Shown here: in pieces, positions 44,036 to 54,346 of the stretch | Position numbering within the stretch: position 1 is the first letter of the stretch | How the letters are laid out: each line of letters begins with the position of its first letter | NCBI GenBank assembly: GCA_001897835.1 | Contig: MKUN01000045.1 | Coordinates: 165,198 to 229,197, forward strand | Length of the DNA stretch: 64,000 bases | Source of the DNA: Bacteroidetes bacterium 46-16 | Lineage (GTDB): Bacteria > Bacteroidota > Bacteroidia > Chitinophagales > Chitinophagaceae | Direction: 5' to 3' | Notes under the pieces: model-generated | What the model saw: only the letters and a program-made list of their open reading frames with translations | Databases searched by the model: none | What the model was told of the DNA's origin: nothing | Program-made: the position numbers and the translations under genes

Positions 44036-45679
44036 TTAATTCTTCCGCACTGTTTTGATATCGATCAGGTTCATCGGGTTGCTGCTGAAGCCGCTGATGT
44101 TGGGCTGCAGGAAGTGCAGCATTTCGTCATAAAAGAGGGGTATTACTGGTGCCTGCGCGATAACGAGGCTGTCCATCCTTTGGTATAGCTGCCAGCGCAG
44201 GCTGTCCGGGGCGTTCATGCTCTCATCATACCACTTGTTGAAGATGGCATTGTTGAAGCGCGTATAATTGGGCGGTGCGGGCAGCGGCCCGTAAAAGAAG
44301 GCCAGGTAGGTCTCCGCATCCGGGTAGTCGGCTATCCACTGTGCACGGAAGGCCACAGCCTGCGAGCGGCTCATTTGCTGTCGCAGTATATTGGGCTGCA
44401 TGATCTCCACTTTGGTTTTAATGCCCACCTCCTGCAGTTGGGTGGCAATGAAGTTCACCACGTCCGACCAGTTATCGGGGCTGAGGATGGTAAGCGTGCC
44501 GAGGCCACGGCCATTGGGGTAGCCGGCAGCAGCCAGCAGTTCCAGCGACTTTTTAGGGTCGTAGTGATAACCGAAGCGCTCTGTGCTGTCGTAGCCCGGC
44601 ATGCCTGCCGGGATAAAGCCTGCCGATGCCGGTAAGCCTATACCATTACGGAAATAGGTCACGATCTTTTTCTTGTCGATGGCGTAATTGATGGCGCGGC
44701 GCACCAGTACATTGCGCGTAGGCGCTTCTTTCAGCAGGACATTGGCCGTATCGGTAAGGAAGCCTATATACTCCGTATTGAGGTAAGTACCTTTTTGCAA
44801 TTGCAGCTTTGAGGCATATTCTTTTTTTACCGAGCCGTCTTTATTCAGTACCAGGTCTTTGAAAGAGCCGTCGAGACCATTCACAAAATCGAGGCGGTGC
44901 TGCAGGAAGAGGAAGAACTCTGTGGCTTTGCTGTCGGCAAAGGATACCTGTACCGCATCCATGTATGGTAGTCTTTGGCCACTATTGTCGGTCTCCCAGT
45001 AATGCGGGTTCTTATAGAGTACCAGCACATTGCCCTCGTCCCAGTAATGGAATTGAAAAGGCCCTGTGCCGCAGGGGTGGCGCGAAAAGTCTTTGCCCCA
45101 GTGTTCCACCACTTCTTTAGGCACTATACTGCAATAGGGCATGGAAAGTATCTGCGGCAGGGGCCGGAACGGGGCCCGAAGCTTTACCTGTACCGTAGTG
45201 TCGTTAAGTGCAGTAAAAGGTTCGCTTGCGGCCACGCGGTCGTTGAATATCCAGCCGCCGCTGGATGCCACCGCTGGATCGATGATGCGGTTGAAGCTAT
45301 AGACCACGTCGCCGGCTGTCATCCTGCGGCCTTTGCCGCCGGCGAACTGCGGCGCATCCTGGAAGAAGATATCGCTGCGCAGGTAAAAGGTGTAGATAAG
45401 CCCGTCGGCGCTCACCTCCCAGTGCGTGGCCAGCGATGGCTTAAGATGCAGATGTTCATCGCTTTCCACCAGCGTATTATATACCATATGGTCCGTCCAC
45501 ATGTTGTACAGGTTCTTCGCGAATGCAGGATCTATCGACTCCAGTGTGCCGCTGGAATAGTTGAGGCGGAAGACACGCTTGTCATCGGCTTTTTTACCCC
45601 GGTTGCCGCAGCCGCATAGCGATGCGATCACAGCGAGCGCAACAAGCGGGCAGATATATTTCCGGCAAAGTGTGAACAT
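44036..45679 (-). CDS. peptide ABC transporter substrate-binding lipoprotein (OppA/DppA-like)
   Basis: 547 residues. The signal peptide (MFTLCRKYICPLVALAVIASLC) contains a lipobox with Cys24 as the likely lipid anchor. The mature protein is the SBP_bac_5 fold: SIDPAFAKNLYNMWTDHMVYNTLVE, WEVSADGLIYTFYLR, AGDVVYSFNRIID, VRRAINYAIDKKKIV and the late PVIPLFYDEM. It binds oligopeptides or similar solutes in the periplasm for an ABC importer. No permease or ATPase gene is adjacent, so this is an orphan binding protein. It converges with the TPR gene and is divergent from pdxJ. Confidence 0.9.
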   Translation of the reverse strand: MFTLCRKYICPLVALAVIASLCGCGNRGKKADDKRVFRLNYSSGTLESIDPAFAKNLYNMWTDHMVYNTLVESDEHLHLKPSLATHWEVSADGLIYTFYLRSDIFFQDAPQFAGGKGRRMTAGDVVYSFNRIIDPAVASSGGWIFNDRVAASEPFTALNDTTVQVKLRAPFRPLPQILSMPYCSIVPKEVVEHWGKDFSRHPCGTGPFQFHYWDEGNVLVLYKNPHYWETDNSGQRLPYMDAVQVSFADSKATEFFLFLQHRLDFVNGLDGSFKDLVLNKDGSVKKEYASKLQLQKGTYLNTEYIGFLTDTANVLLKEAPTRNVLVRRAINYAIDKKKIVTYFRNGIGLPASAGFIPAGMPGYDSTERFGYHYDPKKSLELLAAAGYPNGRGLGTLTILSPDNWSDVVNFIATQLQEVGIKTKVEIMQPNILRQQMSRSQAVAFRAQWIADYPDAETYLAFFYGPLPAPPNYTRFNNAIFNKWYDESMNAPDSLRWQLYQRMDSLVIAQAPVIPLFYDEMLHFLQPNISGFSSNPMNLIDIKTVRKN

Positions 45680-45765
45680 GTCTTAGTGCAAAATAAGCTA
45701 AGGACAGGGAACATTAAGAATAATAAAACAAGTGCTTCCTTACATTTGCAGACAAATAGCCTGAT

Positions 45766-46485
45766 ATGCCGACCAAACTTTCCGTGAACATCAATAAGAT
45801 AGCTACCCTGCGCAACAGCCGTGGCGGTGATAATCCCAGCGTGTTGCAGGCGGCTATCGATTGCCAGCTGTTCGGTGCCGATGGCATTACGGTGCATCCC
45901 CGTCCCGACGAAAGGCATATACGCTACAGCGATGTGCGGGAGATAAAGCCTATCATCACTACCGAATTCAATATAGAGGGCAACCCGCTGGAAGATAAAT
46001 TCGTGGCACTGGTACTGGAGACACTGCCCGCCCAGGTGACCCTTGTGCCCGATGATCCCGGCCAGTTAACATCCAACCATGGCTGGGACACGATAAAGAA
46101 AAAGGATTACCTGCGCGACATAATAGCCGTGTTTAAAAAGGCCGGTATCCGCGTATCGATATTTGTGGATCCCGTGGAGGCAATGGTTGCAGGGGCAGCC
46201 GATACCGGCACCGACAGGGTAGAGCTATACACGGAGGCATACGCAAAGAATTTTCACAGCGATAAACAAGCTGCTATTGCTGATTATATAAAGGCTGCGA
46301 AAGTAGCTGCTGAAAAAGGCCTGGGGCTGAACGCAGGCCACGACCTGGACCTGCACAACCTCAAATACTTTGCCCAAAACATACCCGGCCTCCTGGAGGT
46401 GTCTATAGGCCATGCCCTCATAAGCGATGCATTATATTACGGGCTGGAAAATGCGGTACAGATGTACAAGGGTAAGTTGGGATAA
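45766..46485 (+). CDS. pdxJ: pyridoxine 5'-phosphate synthase
   Basis: 239 residues, full length. Family signatures are all present: LSVNINKIATLRNSRGGDNPS, ADGITVHPRPDERHI, TEFNIEGNP, VTLVPDDPGQLTSNHGWD, VSIFVDP and LNAGHDLDLHNL...EVSIGHALISDAL. It condenses 1-deoxy-D-xylulose 5-phosphate with 3-amino-2-oxopropyl phosphate to make pyridoxine 5'-phosphate, the last step of de novo vitamin B6 synthesis. It is a cytosolic TIM barrel and a single gene here; pdxA is not in the window. Confidence 0.97.
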   Translation: MPTKLSVNINKIATLRNSRGGDNPSVLQAAIDCQLFGADGITVHPRPDERHIRYSDVREIKPIITTEFNIEGNPLEDKFVALVLETLPAQVTLVPDDPGQLTSNHGWDTIKKKDYLRDIIAVFKKAGIRVSIFVDPVEAMVAGAADTGTDRVELYTEAYAKNFHSDKQAAIADYIKAAKVAAEKGLGLNAGHDLDLHNLKYFAQNIPGLLEVSIGHALISDALYYGLENAVQMYKGKLG

Positions 46486-46930
46486 AAATATTCCAGAAAC
46501 GCAGATAGTAAATAATAATACAATATTTATTAGAAGGTTTGTAATTAAAAAAAATCCGAAGTAATTTGGGGATGCTATTTGCTGTTAAAGACAATAAGAG
46601 GGCTGTTTAGCAAAAAATAATATTGTTTTTACAATAGTTTTAACACACAGCAACACAATATTTTATAGTTTTGTATTCAATTCACGCAATATATTTTATA
46701 AACAGCAGGTAGGGGTTTGACCAAGGTCGCTCAATTTAAGCCGCTGTGACATACACTACCGTAAACAATTCATCAAGTATTTGATGCGCTCAACTATTTC
46801 TATATGAATAGTTAAACGCATTGAAATACGAATGTTTAAATATTGCTTTTGCCAGCTTTGCGCCGCAAAATGGAAGAAGCAAATTATTAATTGCTTAAGG
46901 GAGCAGCGGTAGCTGTCCAATATATTGCGT
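46486..46930 (+). promoter_or_regulatory. long leader/promoter region of the PKD adhesin
   Basis: 445 bases with no gene. A TAGTTTTG -7 match lies at 46666-46673, implying a leader of about 250 nt. Inside that leader are three hairpins: CATCAA-GTAT-TTGATG (46771-46786), AACTATT/AATAGTT (46792-46813) and AAGCAA/TTGCTT (46877-46896). The rest of the region is AT-rich. A structured leader may control translation of the giant adhesin. Confidence 0.4.
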
Positions 46931-49900
46931 ATGAAAAAAATCTACAAGCTTTTATTTACTGTCATTACCGTATGCCTGTCTTTGCAGGTATTTGCTGCTG
47001 CCCCGGTGGCTAACTTCAGTGCCAGTCCCGTATCGGGCTGTGCCCCTATCGTGGTACAGTTTACCGACCTTAGTACAGGCAACCCCACAAGCTGGAGCTG
47101 GGACCTGGGGAATAACACAACCTCAACCATACAAAATCCGTCGACGACCTACATCACGCCGGGGGTATATACTATTACGCTTACGGTAAGCAATGCCAAT
47201 GGTACGGATACCAAGACCATCGTTAATTACATCAATGTATTGCCCAGCCCTACGGTAAACTTCAAGGGTATCGACTCCGGTATATCCTGCCCTCCAAAGA
47301 CCGTACAGTTCACCGATCTCTCTAACCCGAACATACCGGGCAACGTAAGCTATTACTGGGATTTTGGTGATGGCAATACCTCAACATTGCAGAATCCAAG
47401 CCATACTTATACGCTTGTGGGCAGTTATAATGTGACCCTCGTGGTTACCAATGCCTCAGGCTGCCAGAAGTCATTGACCAAAGCTGCTTATATACAACTG
47501 GTAGAAGCTCCTGATGCTAATTTCGATAGCCCCAACCCCACAGCATGCGGCGCACCGGGCACGATAACCTTCAACAATACATCGACCAACGCGACGAGCT
47601 ATCTATGGAATTTCGGGGACAATACTACCTCGGTAGCCACTAACCCCAGCCATACCTACAACGCGCCGGGCACCTATACGGTGACACTGATAGCCACCAA
47701 TGCGGCAGGCTGTACCGACACTATGGTGCGCACGGCATATGTGACCATTGTGGATGTACATTCGGCATTTACACCCAGTGCCTTTACGGTGTGTGCCGGT
47801 GTATCCGTGAGCTTTACCAACAACTCGACCAACGCTACTTCTTATAACTGGAACTTCGGCGACAATACGACATCTACAGCCACCAATCCCAGCCACAGCT
47901 ATAATACGGCAGGCACCTATAATGTGCGGCTGATAGCCAAGAACGGGGCCTGTGCTGATACCTCGTATCAAACCATAACGGTGGAGCCAAAGCCGGTGGT
48001 GAACTTTACCGGTACTCCGCTGACGGCATGTATGCCACCGCTGGATGTGACCTTTACCAATACTACAACCGGTGCTACCAGTTATACCTGGAGCTATGGT
48101 GACGCCAGCACCAGTACCAATGCCAACGCAACACATGTGCATACCTATAACTCTTATGGCAACTTTACGGTGAAACTGGTGGCCACAAGCGCTGCCGGTT
48201 GTAAGGACAGCCTCACGAGGGTGAACTATGTGAAGATAACGCAGGCTACAGCCACGATAACGGCCACCCCTATATCGGGTTGTACCCCGCTTACCGTAAG
48301 CATGAGTGCCAGCCTCAATGCACCCAACGTGGTAAGCACTTTCTCCTGGGACTATGGTGACGGCAGCCCGATAAATACGGTAACTGCAAGCCCCACACAT
48401 ACCTACACCACAGCAGGCACTTATACCATTACCTATACTTTCGTGACCACTACGGGATGTACGGGAACAGCCACTAAAGTGGTGACGGCCAGCCCGCACC
48501 CGACGGCGAACTTTACACCCAACCCGATAGTGATATGCCCGAACCAGAGCGTTACCTTCACTAACCTGTCGACCAATGCCACCAGCTACTTATGGCTGTT
48601 TGGCGATGGCGGCCAGAGCTCAGCTACCAATCCCACGCATACCTACAGCGACCCCGGTCAATACACCGTGACGCTCATCGCTTATAATGGCGGATGTACG
48701 GATACGATGGTGTACAATTACATTACCGTGAACCTGCCGAAAGCTGATTTCACATTTGCATACAGTTGCGCCAACAGGCTCACCGTGACCTTCACCAATA
48801 CCTCGATAGGCAATGATGTCAATTCATGGGATTTCGGTGATGCCACACCATTGTCGAATGCCGTTAGTCCCACGCATACCTACGCCAGTTACGGCACTTA
48901 TACGGTAACGCTAACGGTAACGAACACGGCCAGTGGCTGTACCGATTACCAGAGCTATACGATAACCGTCTTCCCGCTGGTACCCGGCTTTACCGGCCTG
49001 CCTACCAGCCTGTGCCGCGGATCGAGCGTAAGCTTTACCAATACTTCGGTAGGCGGCAGTTCGTATAAATGGGACTTTGGCGATAATACTACATCCACAG
49101 CCACCAACCCCACGCATACCTATATCTCATCGGGTATATACACCGTGAAACTTGTTGTGACCGACAGCAGGGGATGTAAAGACTCCGTCATAAATCCTGC
49201 CTATATCAATGTGGGCGGCCCAATAGCCGACTTCATGGGCAGCCCTACATCAGGTTGTGCTGCGCTTACTGTCCAGTTCACTGATCAAAGCACATCGCCC
49301 CTGCCCATAACTACCAGGCTGTGGCGCTTTGGCGATAACACTACCCTTGGTGGTAATAATTTAACGCCATCGCATACTTATTATAATCCCGGTACCTACA
49401 GTGTTACCCTGGTGCTTACCGACCAGAACGGCTGTATGGATTCCTTCAAGCGGACCAATTATATCACCGTAATAAAACCACATGCAGGCTTTAGCAGCAA
49501 TGATACCCTGGTGTGCCCGGGACAGAATGTACACTTTACCAATTCATCGACCGGCAACGCGGTACTGACCTACCAGTGGGACTTTGGTGACAATACCACA
49601 TCGACACTTGCTAACCCGGACCATGCATATACTACGGGTGGCTTCTATACCGTGCGCCTGATAACAACAGATGGCGGCGGCTGTAAGGATACCCTGACCC
49701 GTGTGAACTATATAGACGTTTATGATTTCTCGGCCAGCTTCATCATGAGCGATTCATTCGCTTCATGCCCGCCGCTCATAGACAACTTCACCAACACATC
49801 AGTTGGCGCCAGCACCTATCAATGGACGTTCGGCAATGCCAGCTCATCAGTACTGCCTAACCCCAGCACGGTGTACACTTATCCCGGCACCTATACAGTG

Positions 49901-52141
49901 CAGCTGGTGGTGACCAGCGCTACAGGCTGTATGGACTCAACTACCAAACAGGTAGTGATCAACGGGCCTACGGGCACACTTAGCTACCCGCCACTGAACG
50001 GCTGTGAGCCCCTGACCATTACGCTCACGACCAATAACCAGAATACTACGCAGGTGACATGGGATATGAACAATGGCTATACAGAGACCAATACCAACTC
50101 ATCCATCACTTATACTTATACGCAGCCCGGTATGTATATACCCGTCATCATACTAAGCGATGGTGGTAACTGTAATGTGGCTGTGCAGGGTACCGATACG
50201 ATAAAGGTGGATGGCGTAGAGGCTACAATGGACCTTGCGCCGAGTATGCTTTGTGCATCAGGTACCGTACAGTTCACGGACAGTACATGGGGAACCATAA
50301 CCGGCATCAGCACGCTGAGCTGGGACTTTGGTGACAATACCGTGGGAACGGGACATAACCCTTCACATTTTTATGCAGCTCCCGGCGTATATACCGTGCG
50401 TTTTATAGCCACTACATTGTTTGGCTGTTCAGATACGTTAACGAATACGGTAACGGTGCTGCCGCCGCCACAGGTTAATGCAGGCCCTGATGTGGCCATA
50501 TGCCTTGGTGAAACAACAACTTTGCATTCCACAGGTGCTGTGAGCTATCTCTGGAATAATGATCCCTCGCTTACCTGCCTGCCCTGCGATACACCTATTG
50601 CGGTGCCAACGGGTACTACGACCTACGTAGTGACCGGTACCGATACCAATGGCTGTACCAATACCGATACTGTAGTGGTAACGGTGAATACATTGCCGGT
50701 AATGACTGCGAGCCCCGACCAGGACATATGCCCCGGTACCAGTGCACAGTTGACCGCCAGCGGTGCGCAGACCTACTCATGGTCGCCTGCAACCGGCCTG
50801 TCCTGTGCCAACTGTAACAATCCTGTGGCCAGCCCCGATACGACCACAACTTACATTGTGACCGGGGTGGTAGGTGCTACAGGCTGCAGCGATACGGAAT
50901 CGGTAACGGTGAACCTGCTGCCGCAGCCGGATATAAGTGCAGGGCCGGATAAAGAAATATGTTTCGGCAAATCGACAACGATAAGCGCCAGCGGCGGGCA
51001 AAGTTATATATGGTCGCCTGCGGCAGGTCTGTCCTGTACCAATTGCGATACGCCTATAGCATCGCCAACAGCTACTACAACATATACATTGATTGGTACA
51101 GGCCCCAACGGCTGTACCGATACGGCAAACGTGATGGTAACGGTGAACTCCTTACCTGTAATAGATGCGGGCTCAGTACAGGCCGTGTGCGAAGACGAAA
51201 CACTGCAACTGCACGTAACGGGTGCTAACACGTATAACTGGACGCCAACGGACTACCTGTCCTGTACGAGCTGCTCCGACCCTGTAGTAGCGCCGCAGGG
51301 CAATATCACCTATACCATAACGGGTATAGACGGCCATGGCTGTGTAGATACGACCACACTTGACGTAACCATCATACCCAGAACGCCGACAACTGCCAGC
51401 CTTGGAGACAGCATTTGTAAAGGCTCATCAACACAACTGAGCGCCAGCGGCGGCACCAGCTACTTATGGCTGCCTGCTACAGGGCTGAGCGACAACCAAT
51501 CGGCAACACCGACAGCTAAGCCCGATACCACAACCACCTATATGGTAATCATAGGACAGGGACAATGCCATCCTGATACTGCTTATGCAACGGTAAGTGT
51601 ATTCCCGCTGCCAACTGTGGAACTGGGTGATGACATGACTGTAGTGGCAGGAACGGTAGTGACGCTTAATTCGAATGCTGAGAATGCCACCCATTTTGAA
51701 TGGACACCGGCAAACGACCTGAGTTGTACCGACTGTCCCGATCCGCAGGTGGCGGTGATCAATACGACCACCTTTACGGTCATTGTGACCAACCCGAAAG
51801 GTTGCGAAGCTACCGACAGTGTGACCATACGCGTGAAATGCGACAAGAGCCAAATATTCATTCCAAACACCTTTACGCCAAATGGCGATGGCCTGAACGA
51901 CAGGTTCTACCCGAGCGGTAAAGGTATATCGGTAGTGAAACGCCTAAGCGTATTTGACCGCTGGGGCGAACTGCTCTATGAACGCCATGACATACCTGTG
52001 GATGACCCCTCGAACGGCTGGGATGGTACTTACAAAGGCGCACAGCTGAAACCTGATGTGTATGTGTACATCATCAGTGCAACATGTGCTACCACAGGCG
52101 AGATAATGGAATACAAAGGAGATATCTCTATAGTGCGATAA
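46931..52141 (+). CDS. giant secreted PKD-repeat adhesin with T9SS type B C-terminal domain
   Basis: 1736 residues from the ATG at 46931 (MKKIYKLLFTVITVCLSLQVFA, a signal peptide); a TTG two codons earlier is in frame. Residues about 27-1170 hold about 14 tandem PKD domains (YxWDFGDNTTSTxxNPSHTYxxxGTYTVTLxxTNxxGC). About six shorter Cys-rich repeats follow (AGPDxxICxGxxxTLxASGxxSYxWxPAxGLSCTxCxxP). The final 95 residues (FIPNTFTPNGDGLNDRFYPS, SVFDRWGELLYE, KGDISIVR) are the gliding-motility-associated sorting domain. PKD repeats bind surfaces and polysaccharides, so adhesion is likely. The next gene is PorP/SprF-type, as beside sprB in Flavobacterium. Confidence 0.92.
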   Translation: MKKIYKLLFTVITVCLSLQVFAAAPVANFSASPVSGCAPIVVQFTDLSTGNPTSWSWDLGNNTTSTIQNPSTTYITPGVYTITLTVSNANGTDTKTIVNYINVLPSPTVNFKGIDSGISCPPKTVQFTDLSNPNIPGNVSYYWDFGDGNTSTLQNPSHTYTLVGSYNVTLVVTNASGCQKSLTKAAYIQLVEAPDANFDSPNPTACGAPGTITFNNTSTNATSYLWNFGDNTTSVATNPSHTYNAPGTYTVTLIATNAAGCTDTMVRTAYVTIVDVHSAFTPSAFTVCAGVSVSFTNNSTNATSYNWNFGDNTTSTATNPSHSYNTAGTYNVRLIAKNGACADTSYQTITVEPKPVVNFTGTPLTACMPPLDVTFTNTTTGATSYTWSYGDASTSTNANATHVHTYNSYGNFTVKLVATSAAGCKDSLTRVNYVKITQATATITATPISGCTPLTVSMSASLNAPNVVSTFSWDYGDGSPINTVTASPTHTYTTAGTYTITYTFVTTTGCTGTATKVVTASPHPTANFTPNPIVICPNQSVTFTNLSTNATSYLWLFGDGGQSSATNPTHTYSDPGQYTVTLIAYNGGCTDTMVYNYITVNLPKADFTFAYSCANRLTVTFTNTSIGNDVNSWDFGDATPLSNAVSPTHTYASYGTYTVTLTVTNTASGCTDYQSYTITVFPLVPGFTGLPTSLCRGSSVSFTNTSVGGSSYKWDFGDNTTSTATNPTHTYISSGIYTVKLVVTDSRGCKDSVINPAYINVGGPIADFMGSPTSGCAALTVQFTDQSTSPLPITTRLWRFGDNTTLGGNNLTPSHTYYNPGTYSVTLVLTDQNGCMDSFKRTNYITVIKPHAGFSSNDTLVCPGQNVHFTNSSTGNAVLTYQWDFGDNTTSTLANPDHAYTTGGFYTVRLITTDGGGCKDTLTRVNYIDVYDFSASFIMSDSFASCPPLIDNFTNTSVGASTYQWTFGNASSSVLPNPSTVYTYPGTYTVQLVVTSATGCMDSTTKQVVINGPTGTLSYPPLNGCEPLTITLTTNNQNTTQVTWDMNNGYTETNTNSSITYTYTQPGMYIPVIILSDGGNCNVAVQGTDTIKVDGVEATMDLAPSMLCASGTVQFTDSTWGTITGISTLSWDFGDNTVGTGHNPSHFYAAPGVYTVRFIATTLFGCSDTLTNTVTVLPPPQVNAGPDVAICLGETTTLHSTGAVSYLWNNDPSLTCLPCDTPIAVPTGTTTYVVTGTDTNGCTNTDTVVVTVNTLPVMTASPDQDICPGTSAQLTASGAQTYSWSPATGLSCANCNNPVASPDTTTTYIVTGVVGATGCSDTESVTVNLLPQPDISAGPDKEICFGKSTTISASGGQSYIWSPAAGLSCTNCDTPIASPTATTTYTLIGTGPNGCTDTANVMVTVNSLPVIDAGSVQAVCEDETLQLHVTGANTYNWTPTDYLSCTSCSDPVVAPQGNITYTITGIDGHGCVDTTTLDVTIIPRTPTTASLGDSICKGSSTQLSASGGTSYLWLPATGLSDNQSATPTAKPDTTTTYMVIIGQGQCHPDTAYATVSVFPLPTVELGDDMTVVAGTVVTLNSNAENATHFEWTPANDLSCTDCPDPQVAVINTTTFTVIVTNPKGCEATDSVTIRVKCDKSQIFIPNTFTPNGDGLNDRFYPSGKGISVVKRLSVFDRWGELLYERHDIPVDDPSNGWDGTYKGAQLKPDVYVYIISATCATTGEIMEYKGDISIVR

Positions 52142-52171
52142 ATGATCCGTGAACCTGAAAAAAACATTGTG

Positions 52172-53230
52172 ATGAAAAAACATGTACAGAATATTATCGT
52201 AATGGCCTTGCTGCTATGTGGTATAAGCACACAGGCACAGGACATACACTTTTCGCAGTTCTACGAAAATGCCATATTGCGCAACCCGGGCCTTACGGGC
52301 ATATTCAGCGGCGATTTCAAGGCCGGTGTGAATTACCGTACGCAATGGGGCAATATATCGGTGCCCTTTAATACTGTATATGCTACTGCCGAAACAAGGA
52401 TAGCCGTGAACGAGGAAGTGGGCGACTATGTGAGTTTTGGCGTAGCCTTCTCTTATGATAAAGCAGGCAGCATATCCTTCAACAGTATGCAGGTGTACCC
52501 GGCCATTAACTACAACAAGTCGATGGAAGACGACCATAATTCTTACCTGTCGGTAGGTTTTGCCGCAGGCTATATACAGCGCTCTGTGGACATCAATAAA
52601 ATGACCTTCAGCAGCCAGTATGTGAATGGTAACTACAGTTCATCCAATCCATCAGGCGAAAATATTTCGGTGACCTCGCTGAATAATTTTGACCTGGGTG
52701 CGGGTGTAAGTTTCAACAGCTCTATGGGCCCCAATAATGCGATCAACTATTATATTGGTGCATCGGCCTTCCACGTATTGCAGCCCAAGCAGACCTTTGC
52801 AGAGATAAACGCTTTTGCGCGCAATACCATGAAATGGCAGGGTAACCTGGGCTTTAAGGCCAACATAACTAAGCAGTACTCGCTGACCATGCACGTCAAC
52901 TACTCGAACCAGAAGCCTTACCAGGAATGGATAGGGGGTGGTTTCCTCGGCTGGCGCTCGGTGAGCGAGCAGGCAAATAATTTTGCATTGTATGCAGGCC
53001 TTTTCTACCGGCTGAATGATGCCTTCATCCCTACGCTGAAAATGGATTACCGTACATACACTGTTGCGGTATCTTATGATATGAACAACTCTTCGCTGAG
53101 GCCTGCTACCAATGGGGTAGGCGGATACGAGGTATCTGTGTTTGCACGCGGCAGGCTTAAGAAGGATAAGCCGAATTACCAGAAATGCCCGCACTTTGAA
53201 GATGTGAACAATACCTTCAGGGATGAATAG
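52172..53230 (+). CDS. PorP/SprF-family T9SS outer-membrane protein
   Basis: 352 residues from the ATG at 52172 (MKKHVQNIIVMALLLCGISTQAQ, a signal peptide); an ATG at 52142 abuts the adhesin stop codon but precedes the signal sequence. The mature protein begins DIHFSQFYENAILRNPGLTG, the PorP/SprF signature. It continues with alternating beta strands of a 14-stranded barrel (NYRTQWGNISVPFNT, FALYAGLFYRLNDAF). SprF-type proteins pair with T9SS type B cargo and are needed for its display on the cell surface. It lies 30 bp after the PKD adhesin on the same strand, presumably as one operon. Confidence 0.93.
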   Translation: MKKHVQNIIVMALLLCGISTQAQDIHFSQFYENAILRNPGLTGIFSGDFKAGVNYRTQWGNISVPFNTVYATAETRIAVNEEVGDYVSFGVAFSYDKAGSISFNSMQVYPAINYNKSMEDDHNSYLSVGFAAGYIQRSVDINKMTFSSQYVNGNYSSSNPSGENISVTSLNNFDLGAGVSFNSSMGPNNAINYYIGASAFHVLQPKQTFAEINAFARNTMKWQGNLGFKANITKQYSLTMHVNYSNQKPYQEWIGGGFLGWRSVSEQANNFALYAGLFYRLNDAFIPTLKMDYRTYTVAVSYDMNNSSLRPATNGVGGYEVSVFARGRLKKDKPNYQKCPHFEDVNNTFRDE

Positions 53231-53301
53231 GCCCCCGGCGGTTTAGCAGGAATTACGTAAATTGTAACAATATTAAGAGAGAAAGAGAGCAATGCATATA
53301 G

Positions 53302-53331
53302 AAAACGTCCCGCTGTTGAGCGGGACGTTTT
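53302..53331. terminator. bidirectional hairpin terminator
   Basis: 13-bp perfect stem AAAACGTCCCGCT / AGCGGGACGTTTT with a GTTG loop and T run, between the convergent SprF-like and response-regulator genes. Confidence 0.92.
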
Positions 53332-53355
53332 TATTTTCGCTTGTTACACAGTGTA

Positions 53356-54051
53356 TTAATTGTTGTACACGAACTTGAAGCCTATGCCGTGTATGGTTTG
53401 CAGTTCCACACCGGGCTGCTCTTTCAGGTACTTGCGCACTTTGGTAATGAATACGTCCATGCTGCGGCCCAGGAAATAGTCTTCCTTGCCCCATACATTC
53501 ATCAGTATCTCATCGCGTTTCAGCACGCGGTTGGCATTGAGGCAGAGATAGCGTATCAGGTCGGCCTCGCGCTGGGTGAGCTGGTGCTCTTTAGCGCCGC
53601 CGCGCAGCACAAGATTGTTATAATCGAAATCGAGATTGCCCAGTTTGAACTCCACGGGCGTATCATCTTCTTTCTTCTTGGTGCGCCTCAGGAATACTTC
53701 AAGACGCAGGATGAGTTCCTGCATGTTGAAAGGTTTGGTGATATAATCGTCGGCACCGCTTTTGAAACCGGCCAGCTTGTCGTCATCCATCGATTTGGAT
53801 GTGAGCATCAGGATAGGTATGGCCTCATTCTTTTCACGTATCTGCTTGGCCAGGTGCATCCCGTCTTTTTTGGGCAGCACCACATCCAGCAGGCATACAT
53901 CAAAGTTGTGCTTCATGAACTGTTGCCAGCCGCTTTCGCTGTCGGGACAGTGAACTACTTCGAAGCCAGCATTTGCCAGGCTGTCTTTCATAACATAGCT
54001 CAAAGTAGGGTCGTCCTCTACCAGCAATAATTTTGCTTTATACGCAGGCAT
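53356..54051 (-). CDS. OmpR/PhoB-family response regulator
   Basis: 231 residues. The receiver domain (1-120) has the acidic pair in LVEDDP, the phosphoacceptor Asp56 in CLLDVVLPKKDG, the Thr/Ser in LMLTSKS and the Lys in DDYITKPF. The C-terminal winged helix (about 132-231) is OmpR type (QLTQREADLIRYLCLNANRVLKRDEILMNVWG, RSMDVFITKVRKYL, TIHGIGFKFV). No histidine kinase gene lies next to it, so it is an orphan regulator. RprY-like regulators with this C-terminal wording are common in Bacteroidota. It shares a terminator with the SprF-like gene. Confidence 0.95.
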   Translation of the reverse strand: MPAYKAKLLLVEDDPTLSYVMKDSLANAGFEVVHCPDSESGWQQFMKHNFDVCLLDVVLPKKDGMHLAKQIREKNEAIPILMLTSKSMDDDKLAGFKSGADDYITKPFNMQELILRLEVFLRRTKKKEDDTPVEFKLGNLDFDYNNLVLRGGAKEHQLTQREADLIRYLCLNANRVLKRDEILMNVWGKEDYFLGRSMDVFITKVRKYLKEQPGVELQTIHGIGFKFVYNN

Positions 54052-54346
54052 AATTTAATTTTTTTAAACAGTTAGTGGTATGGTAGTCAATGCCAGGGAT
54101 AGAAAAATATATGCTATATGAATTAGCAATAGCCCCCGGCTTATCTATGGGCAAGAAAGAAAAACCAGGCGATCTTTTTCGATATTTTTTGGTGCTCTTA
54201 TCCAGAGTACTGATGTTTTATGCGGCACAATATCCATGGCGCAAATCCATCCGCAATGATGTTCCTGCAAGATAAGCAATCATTTTTGTGCCTGCATACC
54301 TTTTAGTATGTGATTTATTTAAAGAAATATTAAAATTTGATGATTT

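Noticed and set aside
54090..54275. 61-codon open frame upstream of the response regulator
   Set aside because: No family resemblance, no promoter element or ribosome-binding site, and it lies in the divergent regulatory gap between the regulator and ruvC.
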